From contig JAFWXB010000013.1 in NCBI GenBank assembly GCA_017523185.1, positions 1 to 14,231 of the forward strand: a DNA stretch of 14,231 nt, written 5' to 3'. The stretch comes from Lachnospiraceae bacterium. GTDB lineage: Bacteria > Bacillota_A > Clostridia > Lachnospirales > Lachnospiraceae. The notes beneath the pieces were generated by a model that had not been told where the DNA came from, did no database searches, and was given only the letters and a program-made list of their open reading frames with translations. Below, piece by piece: positions 6,630 through 14,012 of this stretch (positions are counted from its first letter, which is position 1; each line of letters begins with the position of its first letter). The position numbers were made by a program, and so were the translations under genes.

Positions 6630-6658
6630 TTGCATTTTCTATTTTTTTATGTTATATC
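6630..6658 (+). promoter_or_regulatory. Candidate sigma-A promoter of the kinase operon
   Basis: -35 TTGCAT (6630-6635), 17-nt spacer, -10 TATATC (6653-6658). A start near 6665 would leave only ~6 nt before the ATG at 6671 but ~30 nt before the ATG at 6695, which favours the latter as the true start. Confidence 0.4.
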
Positions 6659-6694
6659 TTTAACTACAAGATGCGTTCCGATAAAAAGGAGCTT

Positions 6695-8044
6695 ATGCAA
6701 AACATTATTAATTCTATTATGTTTGGCAAATACAAGATTCTTTCCCATCTTGGTACAGGTACTTTTAGTACTGTATATCTTGCCAAACATCTTATCTTAG
6801 AGTGTTATCGTGCGATTAAAATTATCCCCAAATCCCCATCGCAACCGAATACACTATTAAATGAAGTACACATTCTAAAGTCTATGCATCATACACAAAT
6901 TCCTATCATTTATGAAATAGAAGAAGATTCCGATAACTACTATGTGATAGAAGAATTTATAGATGGAGAATCTTTAGATAATTTTTTACTTCATCACTCA
7001 CATATTTCCCTTGAATTTTTTTATCAAATAAGTGAACAATTATGTGAGATTTTTTCTTATCTCCATTCCAAACAACCTACTCCACTCCTCTACATGGATT
7101 TAAAACCAGAGCATATTATTTTATGTGGAATGGAAATTAAATTAATCGATTTTAATGTATCCACTTATATTTCAAAAACGGGAAACATCTGCTATCTTTT
7201 TGGAAATGAGAATTTTTCAGCACCTGAAATAAAACATAATGCTGTGCCCAATCTCACATGGGATATTTACAGTATTGGAAAGCTGATGCAATATTTATGT
7301 AATTTTATAGATGCACCTCTTTCTCCAAAAATTCACAACATTATCAAAAAGGCTACCCATGCAGAACCAACTTGTCGTTTTGAAACGGTAGACGAGCTTT
7401 CTTCTGCAATTTCCCACGAATATTTATCAATATGTCGGTCGCATTCTTGTACAACTATTCGCAATATAGCAATTATTGGAAGTCATAGTGGTTGTGGAAC
7501 TACTCATATTGCATTATCTTTAGTTTCTACACTTAATTTTATGGGATATTCTACATATTACTATGAAAAAAATGAAACGAATCATCTCATGCAAATATCA
7601 GAAATCTTATCCCATATGAAAGAAGATAAGGGCCTTCTCTCATATCAGTTTTTTCAAGGATATCCCAATTACGGACAAGGAGTTGTATTGCCAACACCAA
7701 ATCCATCTACATTCATATCTGTATTTGATTATGGCAGTTCCTGCAATATACAAAATATAAAAGCTGACCTTATTTTATTCATTTGCAGTAACAGTATTTG
7801 GCATATACAACAAACTTTATCAAAAAAAGAAACACTTTTTGCATTCCAAAACAATGTCAAAATTATTTGTAATATGGGACAAAAAACAACACATGATATA
7901 CTTGCAAAATGGTTTCAATCACCTGTCTTTCTTTATTTCTATGATACAAATCCATTTCATATCACAGACGAAAAAGTCAAATTTACTTCCAAATTGCTTT
8001 GCAAAAAAAGGAGGACACATCTATTTTTCCATTCAAAAAAATGA
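6695..8044 (+). CDS. Hanks-type Ser/Thr kinase fused to MinD/ParA-like domain
   Basis: 449 residues from ATG 6695. Residues ~11-245 are a protein kinase fold: glycine loop GTGTFSTV (20-27), Lys42 in YRAIK, helix-C Glu57, catalytic Asp135 in YMDLKPEH, DFN at 152-154 where DFG is usual, APE at 176-178, Asp190 and Arg228. The HRD motif reads YMD and the Mg-binding Asn is His140, so activity is uncertain. Residues ~256-449 form a MinD/ParA-like domain: NIAIIGSHSGCGTTHIALSL (257-276) has a P-loop shape with Thr replacing the Walker A Lys, and VFDYG (343-347) fits the DxG element. No membrane segment or PASTA repeat is present. Start: AAGGAG (6686-6691) lies only 3 nt before ATG 6695; ATG 6671 has no Shine-Dalgarno. 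It is coupled to the next gene by ATGA. Family pairing with the Tad system is inference. Confidence 0.85.
   Translation: MQNIINSIMFGKYKILSHLGTGTFSTVYLAKHLILECYRAIKIIPKSPSQPNTLLNEVHILKSMHHTQIPIIYEIEEDSDNYYVIEEFIDGESLDNFLLHHSHISLEFFYQISEQLCEIFSYLHSKQPTPLLYMDLKPEHIILCGMEIKLIDFNVSTYISKTGNICYLFGNENFSAPEIKHNAVPNLTWDIYSIGKLMQYLCNFIDAPLSPKIHNIIKKATHAEPTCRFETVDELSSAISHEYLSICRSHSCTTIRNIAIIGSHSGCGTTHIALSLVSTLNFMGYSTYYYEKNETNHLMQISEILSHMKEDKGLLSYQFFQGYPNYGQGVVLPTPNPSTFISVFDYGSSCNIQNIKADLILFICSNSIWHIQQTLSKKETLFAFQNNVKIICNMGQKTTHDILAKWFQSPVFLYFYDTNPFHITDEKVKFTSKLLCKKRRTHLFFHSKK
8008..8014 (+). promoter_or_regulatory. Shine-Dalgarno AAGGAGG inside the kinase gene
   Basis: AAGGAGG lies 26 nt before the ATG at 8041. 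The only codon at optimal distance is ATT at 8023, in frame with the downstream gene. It could support a rare ATT start, or load ribosomes that reinitiate at the ATGA overlap (8041-8044). Confidence 0.5.
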
Positions 8045-8616
8045 TTTATCACAAACAAGTCATAGGCTTCGGCAGTCCCGAACATGGTACCGGTACTACT
8101 TGTATCAGTCTTTCTGTTGCAAATTTTTTATACAGCAAAGAGAGAAAAAAAACTGCTTATCTGGAATTAAATCCTTCTAATCAAATTCATTTTCTTGGTA
8201 CATATGCAAATAATCATGCATTCACTTATTTTGGTATTACATTATTCCCCAATGTAACACTATCTTCTTTACCACAGATTTTAGAACAAGATTATGAATA
8301 TTTTATTTTAGATATGGGAATTTTAAATCCAAATACTGCCCTTACATTTTCCCAATGTGATAAACAATTTATCATTGGTAGCCTTAGTCTTTTGAAACAG
8401 CAAAGTGTCATTCAAAAAATAGAAACACTATTAAAAACTCCCCCTATTCACAAGGAATCCGTGACAATACTTGGAAATCCGGGCATAAAAGAATCCAATA
8501 GTGCTATTTTTTCAAAATCCTTTGCCAAAATAATAGATGTTCCTTTTATTGAAAATCCGTTTCAAATAGCCTCTGACAATTTTGGCTTTTATAAAAATTT
8601 ATTAGAAAGGAATTAA
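8041..8616 (+). CDS. Stand-alone MinD/ParA-like protein with altered P-loop
   Basis: 191 residues. The N-terminus KQVIGFGSPEHGTGTT (5-20) is a MinD/ParA first strand and loop. It keeps GxGTT but has no Walker A lysine, the same change as in the C-terminal domain of the preceding fused kinase. Further family landmarks are AYLELNPSN (39-47, second strand) and YFILDMGIL (87-95, DxG element). The protein is shorter than MinD (about 260) and lacks a recognisable membrane-targeting helix. Start at 8041: the ATG overlaps the upstream TGA (ATGA), and MinD-like proteins usually begin just before this first strand. A longer start (TTG 7999 or ATT 8023) would add up to 14 residues. It is probably a paralogue and partner of the domain fused to the kinase. 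Its biochemical role is unknown. Confidence 0.75.
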   Translation: MIYHKQVIGFGSPEHGTGTTCISLSVANFLYSKERKKTAYLELNPSNQIHFLGTYANNHAFTYFGITLFPNVTLSSLPQILEQDYEYFILDMGILNPNTALTFSQCDKQFIIGSLSLLKQQSVIQKIETLLKTPPIHKESVTILGNPGIKESNSAIFSKSFAKIIDVPFIENPFQIASDNFGFYKNLLERN

Positions 8617-8681
8617 TATCACAATAAAAAAATAAAATTATATGGTTATGGTTGGAGCCTCAATGCTTAACTAGGCACAAA

Positions 8682-8737
8682 CATCATTTAAGAAAAAGAG
8701 ATATCGGAGACTGTCAAATGATGGTCTCCTAATTTTA
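8682..8737 (+). terminator. Terminator-like hairpin with a competing upstream pairing
   Basis: A 10-bp stem (8706-8715 with 8720-8729, two G-U pairs) closed by an AAAT loop is followed by TAATTTTAT, a plausible terminator for the kinase/MinD operon about 90 nt after its last stop. CATCATTT (8682-8689) is exactly complementary to AAATGATG (8716-8723), which covers the loop and half the right arm, so it could act as an antiterminator. The rest of the 418-nt gap (8617-9034) holds no gene I can support, only this element and the promoter/inverted repeat of the next gene. Confidence 0.55.
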
Positions 8738-8930
8738 TAGTGTTTCTTAATCTAACTCCTATATACAAAGTTATCTTGAAAATAGTCAAATAATAAAGCA
8801 ACTTACAAGTATCTATTTTACAAAAATAAGTCTGTTTTCTCTTAATACGAATTCTTTATAAAACAATTGATAATTGAATGAATAATTACTACATAACTTT
8901 ATTAATTTTCTTTAAAATCCGACAATATAT

Positions 8931-8959
8931 TTGAAACTGTATTCATACAATGTTATAAT
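8931..8959 (+). promoter_or_regulatory. Strong sigma-A promoter of the GH18 gene
   Basis: -35 TTGAAA (8931-8936), 17-nt spacer, -10 TATAAT (8954-8959) with an extended TGn (8951-8953). It predicts a start near 8966, at the left arm of the inverted repeat 8964-9008. Confidence 0.8.
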
Positions 8960-8963
8960 ATTT

Positions 8964-9008
8964 TTATAAGCAAACATATAGAATGATAAATCTCATGTTT
9001 GCTTATAA
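8964..9008. repeat. 14-bp inverted repeat at the GH18 transcription start
   Basis: TTATAAGCAAACAT (8964-8977) and its exact complement (8995-9008), with a 17-nt loop. It overlaps the predicted start site, so it is either an operator or a 5'-terminal mRNA stem-loop. The outer 10 bp are identical to the arms at 3450-3497. Confidence 0.75.
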
Positions 9009-9034
9009 CTTTTATATAAAGAAAGGATTTTCAC

Positions 9035-10753
9035 ATGAGAAAAAAAGCTATCCCCATTTTTGTTGTATTGGGACTTATTTTTTTAATTGTTTCTATTTCC
9101 GGTATTTCCATATTAATTAAAAATTTTACACCTGGAAAAGAACGTATGGAATTATCAGAATACTATCATCTTACAGAAGATTCACAAATCCCTATTACAT
9201 TAAATCATAGTGTATTAGATACTTATGCAACAAAAATAGATGGACATATCTATTTGGATTATCACTTTATCCATGATAACCTAAATTCTCGTTTTTATTG
9301 GGATACAAATGAAAATATTCTACTTTATACAACAGCTGACAGTATTATTTCTGCAAATGTAGAATCTACAAATTATTCTATTGGAAAGACTTCTACCAAC
9401 CATGACAAAGTCATTGTAAAAGCAACTGCCGATTCTGCATGGGTAGATATTGAATTTGTAAAACAATATTCTGATTTTACATATACGTTGTATGAAGAAC
9501 CAACACGCATTGTTATTACAAACGATTGGAAAGAAATTACAACTGCAACATTAAAGAAAAATACCGTTGTTCGTCAAAAAGGTGGTATCAAAAGTCCGAT
9601 TCTTTGTGATGTTGCAAAAGGCGATTCCATTGTTATTTTAGAAACAGATGAAAAATTTACAAAAGTTTGTACAACAGATGGTATTACAGGATATATTTCT
9701 TCTAAATATGTAAAAAATACAAAAACAGAAGCTCTGACAAGTGACTTTGTTTCTGAAGAATTTACACATATCAAACTAAATAAAGCCATCAATCTTGCAT
9801 GGCATCAAATGGGAGGAAGTTCCTCAAGAACACAAGCTGTTTCTGTATTATCAGATTCAAAAGGTATCAATGTATTATCTCCTACATGGTTTAAAGTAAA
9901 AGATAATACTGGAAATATTTCCAGTATTGCAGATAGCTCTTATGTAGATTATTGCCATAGCCAAAATGTAGATGTTTGGGGCTTAGTGAGTAATTTTGAA
10001 ATAGAGGGAGTAAACACTAGCGAAGTATTAACGCATACTTCTTCCCGTCAAAATCTTGTAAATCAGCTTATTGCTGTTGCTTTACAATATAACCTTGATG
10101 GTATCAATGTAGATTTTGAAGCTATGAATGGTTCTGAAATTGGTGATTCTTATATCCAATTTATTAGAGAACTCTCTATCAAATGTGCTAACAATGACAT
10201 TGTACTTTCTGTAGATGTTCCTGTTCCTGCACCATATAATGATTTTTATAATTATACGGAATTAGGACTTTTTGCAGATTATGTTATCCTCATGGCATAT
10301 GATGAACACTACGGACAACAAAGTGGTGAAGGTTCTGTTGCTTCTTTAAGTTGGACAAAAGAAGCTGTTGATAATTTACTTGCCGAAAATGTTCCTGCTG
10401 ACCAAATTATATTTGGTATTCCATTCTACACAAAATTGTGGAAATTAACACCAACAACAGAGGAAGCTACCGAAAACAATTATATGATTGCTTTTGAAAA
10501 CTTAGGTATGAATACAGCCAAAGAATGGATGACAAATAACATTGATGAATGGACATGGCTCGAAGATTGTGGACAATATTATGGGCAAACCGTTCAAAAT
10601 GGTATTACCTACAAAATGTGGTTGGAAGATACATCTTCTTTGGAACAACGCTTGCAACTTATGAAAGAATATTCTCTCGCAGGAGCAGGTTTTTGGAAAC
10701 TTGGTTTAGAAAGCAAGAATGCTTGGGATACCATCATTAAATTTATTAACTAA
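9035..10753 (+). CDS. Membrane-anchored SH3/GH18 glycoside hydrolase (YaaH/SleL-like)
   Basis: 572 residues. A short basic start (MRKK) and hydrophobic segment (5-29) indicate a single-pass anchor or uncleaved signal, with the rest outside. Residues ~50-165 look like a copper-amine-oxidase-type N-domain seen in many Clostridia surface proteins. An SH3b domain follows (~170-228; TVVRQKGGIKSPIL, GYISSKYVK). Residues ~245-570 are a GH18 barrel: INLAWHQM, INVLSPTWFKV, then the catalytic strand YNLDGINVDFEAM with general acid E362, and VILMAYDEHYG (417-427). The second Asp of DxxDxDxE is Asn358, as is common in the YaaH/SleL branch that cleaves peptidoglycan N-acetylglucosamine bonds. Role in spore cortex or wall turnover is inference. 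The start has AAAGGA 7 nt upstream. Monocistronic. Confidence 0.9.
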   Translation: MRKKAIPIFVVLGLIFLIVSISGISILIKNFTPGKERMELSEYYHLTEDSQIPITLNHSVLDTYATKIDGHIYLDYHFIHDNLNSRFYWDTNENILLYTTADSIISANVESTNYSIGKTSTNHDKVIVKATADSAWVDIEFVKQYSDFTYTLYEEPTRIVITNDWKEITTATLKKNTVVRQKGGIKSPILCDVAKGDSIVILETDEKFTKVCTTDGITGYISSKYVKNTKTEALTSDFVSEEFTHIKLNKAINLAWHQMGGSSSRTQAVSVLSDSKGINVLSPTWFKVKDNTGNISSIADSSYVDYCHSQNVDVWGLVSNFEIEGVNTSEVLTHTSSRQNLVNQLIAVALQYNLDGINVDFEAMNGSEIGDSYIQFIRELSIKCANNDIVLSVDVPVPAPYNDFYNYTELGLFADYVILMAYDEHYGQQSGEGSVASLSWTKEAVDNLLAENVPADQIIFGIPFYTKLWKLTPTTEEATENNYMIAFENLGMNTAKEWMTNNIDEWTWLEDCGQYYGQTVQNGITYKMWLEDTSSLEQRLQLMKEYSLAGAGFWKLGLESKNAWDTIIKFIN

Positions 10754-10781
10754 TGTTTATACACAAATTTTTATCTGATAT

Positions 10782-10817
10782 AAGTTCAATAAAAATAGAA
10801 TGATTATGGAACTTTTT
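10782..10817 (+). terminator. Probable terminator of the GH18 gene
   Basis: AAGTTC (10782-10787) pairs with GAACTT (10809-10814), with an inner ATAA/TTAT extension past one mismatch, followed by TTT. The hairpin begins 28 nt after the stop. It is A+T-rich and weak in G+C. Confidence 0.45.
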
Positions 10818-10875
10818 AAATAATCAGTAATAAACGTATATCATTTCACAAATTAAAATAATAAAAAATACAAAG

Positions 10876-10928
10876 AAATTTTGGCATAAGATATACAAAA
10901 GGGTAAATTACATCTTATGCCAAAATTT
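10876..10928. terminator. 17-bp perfect inverted repeat, bidirectional terminator
   Basis: Arms 10876-10892 and 10912-10928 are exact complements (core TTTTGGCATAAGAT), with a 19-nt loop. It lies between convergent genes, 15 nt after the stop of the small minus-strand gene, and T-rich sequence follows on both strands. It is the second barrier for GH18 transcripts and the likely end of the small-protein mRNA. Confidence 0.7.
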
Positions 10929-10943
10929 TATTAAACAGCCGTT

Positions 10944-11096
10944 TTAAATTGTTTCTTCTTTATTCTTATTTTCATTTTTTACAGCTTTTATTTTATTTTT
11001 TGCAACGTACTGATTGTTACTTTCTATATTTTTTGGAATAATCGTACTTTTTTTATAATACCAAATTAATAAAATCAATAATAATAGCACAATCAT
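10944..11096 (-). CDS. Small single-pass membrane protein, 50 residues
   Basis: A short frame whose reality is supported by its signals: GAAAGGA sits 9 nt before the ATG (minus strand, 11096), and a strong hairpin follows the stop. The protein has a hydrophobic N-terminal helix, MIVLLLLILLIWYY, then KK and a polar, lysine-rich tail with many Asn and Glu (VAKNKIKAVKNENKNKEE). This predicts one membrane segment with the tail in the cytoplasm. The family is not recognised. Its size and make-up would fit a small membrane regulator or a divisome/secretion accessory, but nothing in the sequence decides this. It is convergent with the GH18 gene and lies downstream of the unknown gene at 11256-12407, separated by 159 nt. 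Confidence 0.6.
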   Translation of the reverse strand: MIVLLLLILLIWYYKKSTIIPKNIESNNQYVAKNKIKAVKNENKNKEETI

Positions 11097-11255
11097 AGTA
11101 TTTTATCCTTTCAAATTTTAGTAGTTTCTCTAAATATAATAGAATACAAAATTTGCAATGACACTATTAAAATCTATTTGTAAAACATTCAAATATATTA
11201 TAACAATTATTCATAACAAAATTACATTTTATTAAACATTAAATATAACGTATTT

Positions 11256-12407
11256 CTATACTTCATGCTCATATTCCTCATTGTCATTATTAAAAATTTC
11301 CTCATCTGCACTTTCAACTTCTTCATTTTCAGATGTTTCATCAATATCTTCTTCTACTTGTTCCTTCTGTTCAATGCCAAAACGAATCGGATGTTCTTCT
11401 ACATAAGTTCTTGCTTTATGTGAATTATCTTTAAGATATGATTTTATCCTATCTTCGCTATTATACTTTTCTACAATAGAAAATAAACCGATAACACATA
11501 TTGCTCCAAGTAATATAACAAGAAACATTGGAATAATGCTACTCAAACCAACTAATCCCACAGATATTCCTTCTAATATAGCTTCTAATAAAGCACTTTG
11601 TAACCCAAGCGTTGCAAAATAATCTATTACCATGTCACCAAAAAATGAAATATACTTACTTGCAACAATATAACTTCCCAGCAAACTAAAAATACTTATA
11701 ACTACTGGAAGTACGCCTCCTACTACTTTATTCACAAGAAAATCTTTACATCTTGACCAAAATCCTGCTTGTTGACCTGCTACAATTGGTGTTATTTTAT
11801 TATGTACACTTTCTAATGCGTAAAATGCTACTGCCGAAATAAAACGACTTTCATTTTCCGTATACAAATTTTCTGACGTATTACTTACCGCTTTTTTTAC
11901 ATATTGTTTTTCGTTTTCCTTTAACATTTTCAGAAATGGTTCCATTTCTTTCATACCTTCTTGTGAAAGTAAATTGGCATTTTCATATAAAAGTTCCTTA
12001 TTACTTAAACTATTTAAGTATACTAAATCTTCGGAAGAAAGTGTATAATTATTTTTATCACAAAACGTTCGATATAAAAGCAACAACTGTTCTCTTTTTT
12101 CCACAGGCGTCTTATCTTTTAAAACAGCTTCTAATATTTCTATATAAGTCCCCATACCATTTTCAGCTTTTTCTTTTACTTCGTCAAATGCTTTCTCTCC
12201 TTGTTCAATCCCCTCTAAGATATAATAACAATCTGTTTTTAATTCTTCTTGGCTTTTGTTTGGAAAGTATCTCTGCAATGCTGTTGCTAAATTTTCAAGA
12301 GTTATTGGTATACCTTTTAAAGATTTATAAAGTTCTTCTTGAATTTTTTCAAATTGTTTACATTCAGCACTCATTATTGTATTCATCATAGTAGCTTCTG
12401 TTGTCAT
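11256..12407 (-). CDS. Unknown helical membrane protein with acidic tail (paralogue B)
   Basis: 383 residues, family not recognised. Residues 1-215 are predicted helical and charged. The segment 228-312 holds two or three hydrophobic stretches (VVGGVLPVVISIFSLLGSYI and IIPMFLVILLGAICVIGLFS are the clearest). The tail after about 340 is very acidic (EQVEEDIDETSENEEVESAD). It shares layout and short matches with the next gene upstream: YYILEGIEQGEKAF against EEVIESVKRGRDKF, AVAFYALE against AVALYTLQ, and an EEDIDE-type tail against VEDIDE. This suggests old duplication. No signal peptide or catalytic motif is visible. The ATG has AAAGGAAGTG about 10 nt upstream. The 156-nt gap to the upstream gene holds no convincing promoter, so co-transcription is possible. 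Confidence 0.75.
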   Translation of the reverse strand: MTTEATMMNTIMSAECKQFEKIQEELYKSLKGIPITLENLATALQRYFPNKSQEELKTDCYYILEGIEQGEKAFDEVKEKAENGMGTYIEILEAVLKDKTPVEKREQLLLLYRTFCDKNNYTLSSEDLVYLNSLSNKELLYENANLLSQEGMKEMEPFLKMLKENEKQYVKKAVSNTSENLYTENESRFISAVAFYALESVHNKITPIVAGQQAGFWSRCKDFLVNKVVGGVLPVVISIFSLLGSYIVASKYISFFGDMVIDYFATLGLQSALLEAILEGISVGLVGLSSIIPMFLVILLGAICVIGLFSIVEKYNSEDRIKSYLKDNSHKARTYVEEHPIRFGIEQKEQVEEDIDETSENEEVESADEEIFNNDNEEYEHEV

Positions 12408-12563
12408 ACTTTACACTTCCTTTCTTAAATAACGTGAGTCAAAAATTTACAATCAAAAGTACAAAAATATTGAATAAAAGTTATATTTTTATAACAACAT
12501 CTATGCTTTCTATATATTTTTAACAATTTGTCGACCTCATATTAAATATCATCTTTTTATATC

Positions 12564-13778
12564 TTATTCTACATAAATTTCATCTATATCCTCTACTGTT
12601 TCTTCCATTTGAACACCAATAAGCAATCTTTCTTGATGAGAAGTTTCTGTATGTTCCTGAACAACTGTTTTTCTTTTTCTTATCCAATTTGAAATTGGCT
12701 TAATAATATGCGTAGAAATAAAATTATAACATCTATTCCACAATGAATTTGCAGATGGAATCACTATAGAATCTATCCAAATTCTTACCTTTTCATAAAT
12801 TTCACTTAATTTCCCAAATGTAGCATCTACAAATCGCAATTTTTTATGGAACCTCGTTTCTAATTTCTGTCTTATCATTTTTCTATGTACATAAAGATTA
12901 AAGACAGCAATCGCACCTGCTACACACACACCTACTTTTGCAAACTTTAAAAATAATCCTGCCAAAAATACTCCACCAGCTATAGCTCCTACAACCGGAG
13001 AAGAAAACAACAATGTAGCCACAACTTTACTTGCTTTTTGTATTGCATTTTTGGCAAATACCCAAGAGCCTTGTTCTGCTACATCTTTTACAACTGCATC
13101 AATTTCTAAAGAATACGAAGCAAAAATCCCAAAATCTTCAGGAGAAATTTCTTCATTTTCTAAAGAACTTAATTTTCCTTCTTTTTGCAATGTATACAAA
13201 GCTACAGCCATATTTACAGCATTTTCACGCGTATTCATTGCCACAGCTTGTACCTTTTCCATATCCTCTTCCTTACATACTTGTTGAAGTGCTTCATAAC
13301 ATGGATTCTGAATAAATAAAACAGACGATTGTTCCACTTGTTCTGAAATCAGATTTATCATCTCCTCAATATCATCTTGAATTATTTTAGAATCCATATC
13401 TAATAAACCTTCTTTCATTGCATATGAAATATTCTCATATTCTTCTTTTTGCTTTTTCCATTCTTCATTTTCAAATTCCTGTCCTGCAACATATGTCATA
13501 GCTGTTATAACATTTGCTAAATAAGAATATTTCTGATAATTATCCATTTGTTCCATATTCTGTTCTAATTGCTGGCGAATCTCTTTTTCTGTCATATCAG
13601 ATTCATACAAATGATAAAATTTATCCCTTCCACGTTTCACACTTTCAATAACTTCTTCTGGATTTCCTCCACATTGTACGATATCAGCTTCCATCTGTTC
13701 CGCCGATAAACAATATTTCTTAAAACGTTTTGAAACTTCTATATATTCTGATTGTGTAAATTTTAACATTTTCTTCAT
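12564..13778 (-). CDS. Unknown helical membrane protein (paralogue A)
   Basis: 404 residues from ATG 13778, chosen because AAGGAG (13794-13789) lies 10 nt upstream; an earlier ATG at 13820 would put that site inside the gene. Residues 1-240 are predicted alpha-helical and charged (EKEIRQQLEQNMEQMDNYQK, EWKKQKEEYENISYAMKEG). Residues 251-294 are hydrophobic with a glycine-rich stretch (PVVGAIAGGVFLAGLFLKFA, VGVCVAGAIAVF) and could form a membrane hairpin. A basic, amphipathic stretch follows (about 298-372) and then a short acidic end (EETVEDIDE). Family not recognised; it resembles the downstream gene in layout and in several short segments. No signal peptide is seen, so the N-terminal domain is probably cytoplasmic. 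Function cannot be assigned. Confidence 0.78.
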   Translation of the reverse strand: MKKMLKFTQSEYIEVSKRFKKYCLSAEQMEADIVQCGGNPEEVIESVKRGRDKFYHLYESDMTEKEIRQQLEQNMEQMDNYQKYSYLANVITAMTYVAGQEFENEEWKKQKEEYENISYAMKEGLLDMDSKIIQDDIEEMINLISEQVEQSSVLFIQNPCYEALQQVCKEEDMEKVQAVAMNTRENAVNMAVALYTLQKEGKLSSLENEEISPEDFGIFASYSLEIDAVVKDVAEQGSWVFAKNAIQKASKVVATLLFSSPVVGAIAGGVFLAGLFLKFAKVGVCVAGAIAVFNLYVHRKMIRQKLETRFHKKLRFVDATFGKLSEIYEKVRIWIDSIVIPSANSLWNRCYNFISTHIIKPISNWIRKRKTVVQEHTETSHQERLLIGVQMEETVEDIDEIYVE

Positions 13779-14012
13779 AAAGCTTTCACTCCTTTCCACG
13801 CTATACTTAATCAATAACATAACGGATACATCAATCTAAAATCTTTTTATTTTTAAGACTTTAGAAGCATTATAATTTTCTTCTGCAAAACTTATATAAA
13901 ATATCTTTTCTTTATGGCTAAATTTTAACATTTTCCATAATGTAAAGTCATGTCATTTTTTGAGAATTTTTAAATTTTTCTTTCTTAAAAAACCAAATTT
14001 GCCAAACATGGC

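Noticed and set aside
6677..6684. TCCGATAA, close to a sigma-D -10 element, near the kinase start
   Set aside because: The nearest TAAC -35-like sequence is 12 nt away instead of about 15, and a start there would fall in the Shine-Dalgarno sequence of the chosen ATG.
8023..8025. ATT as start codon of the second MinD-like gene
   Set aside because: Spacing to AAGGAGG is ideal, but ATT starts are very rare and the ATGA overlap at 8041 fits the family N-terminus better. Kept only as an alternative.
11158..11235. 25-residue plus-strand frame with hydrophobic content, toxin-like
   Set aside because: No Shine-Dalgarno, promoter or antisense RNA signal; A+T-rich DNA often gives such frames.
12480..12495. 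Perfect GTTATA-TTTT-TATAAC hairpin between the two unknown genes
   Set aside because: Only one G-C pair; too weak to call a terminator, although TTTT follows on the minus strand.
12527..12536. TTTGTCGACC, similar to a Spo0A box
   Set aside because: Eight of ten matches and palindromic at GTCGAC, but not placed near a promoter I can support; chance is likely.
13869..13874. TATAAT on the minus strand upstream of paralogue A
   Set aside because: No acceptable -35 at 16-18 nt and no extended -10, so not listed as a promoter.
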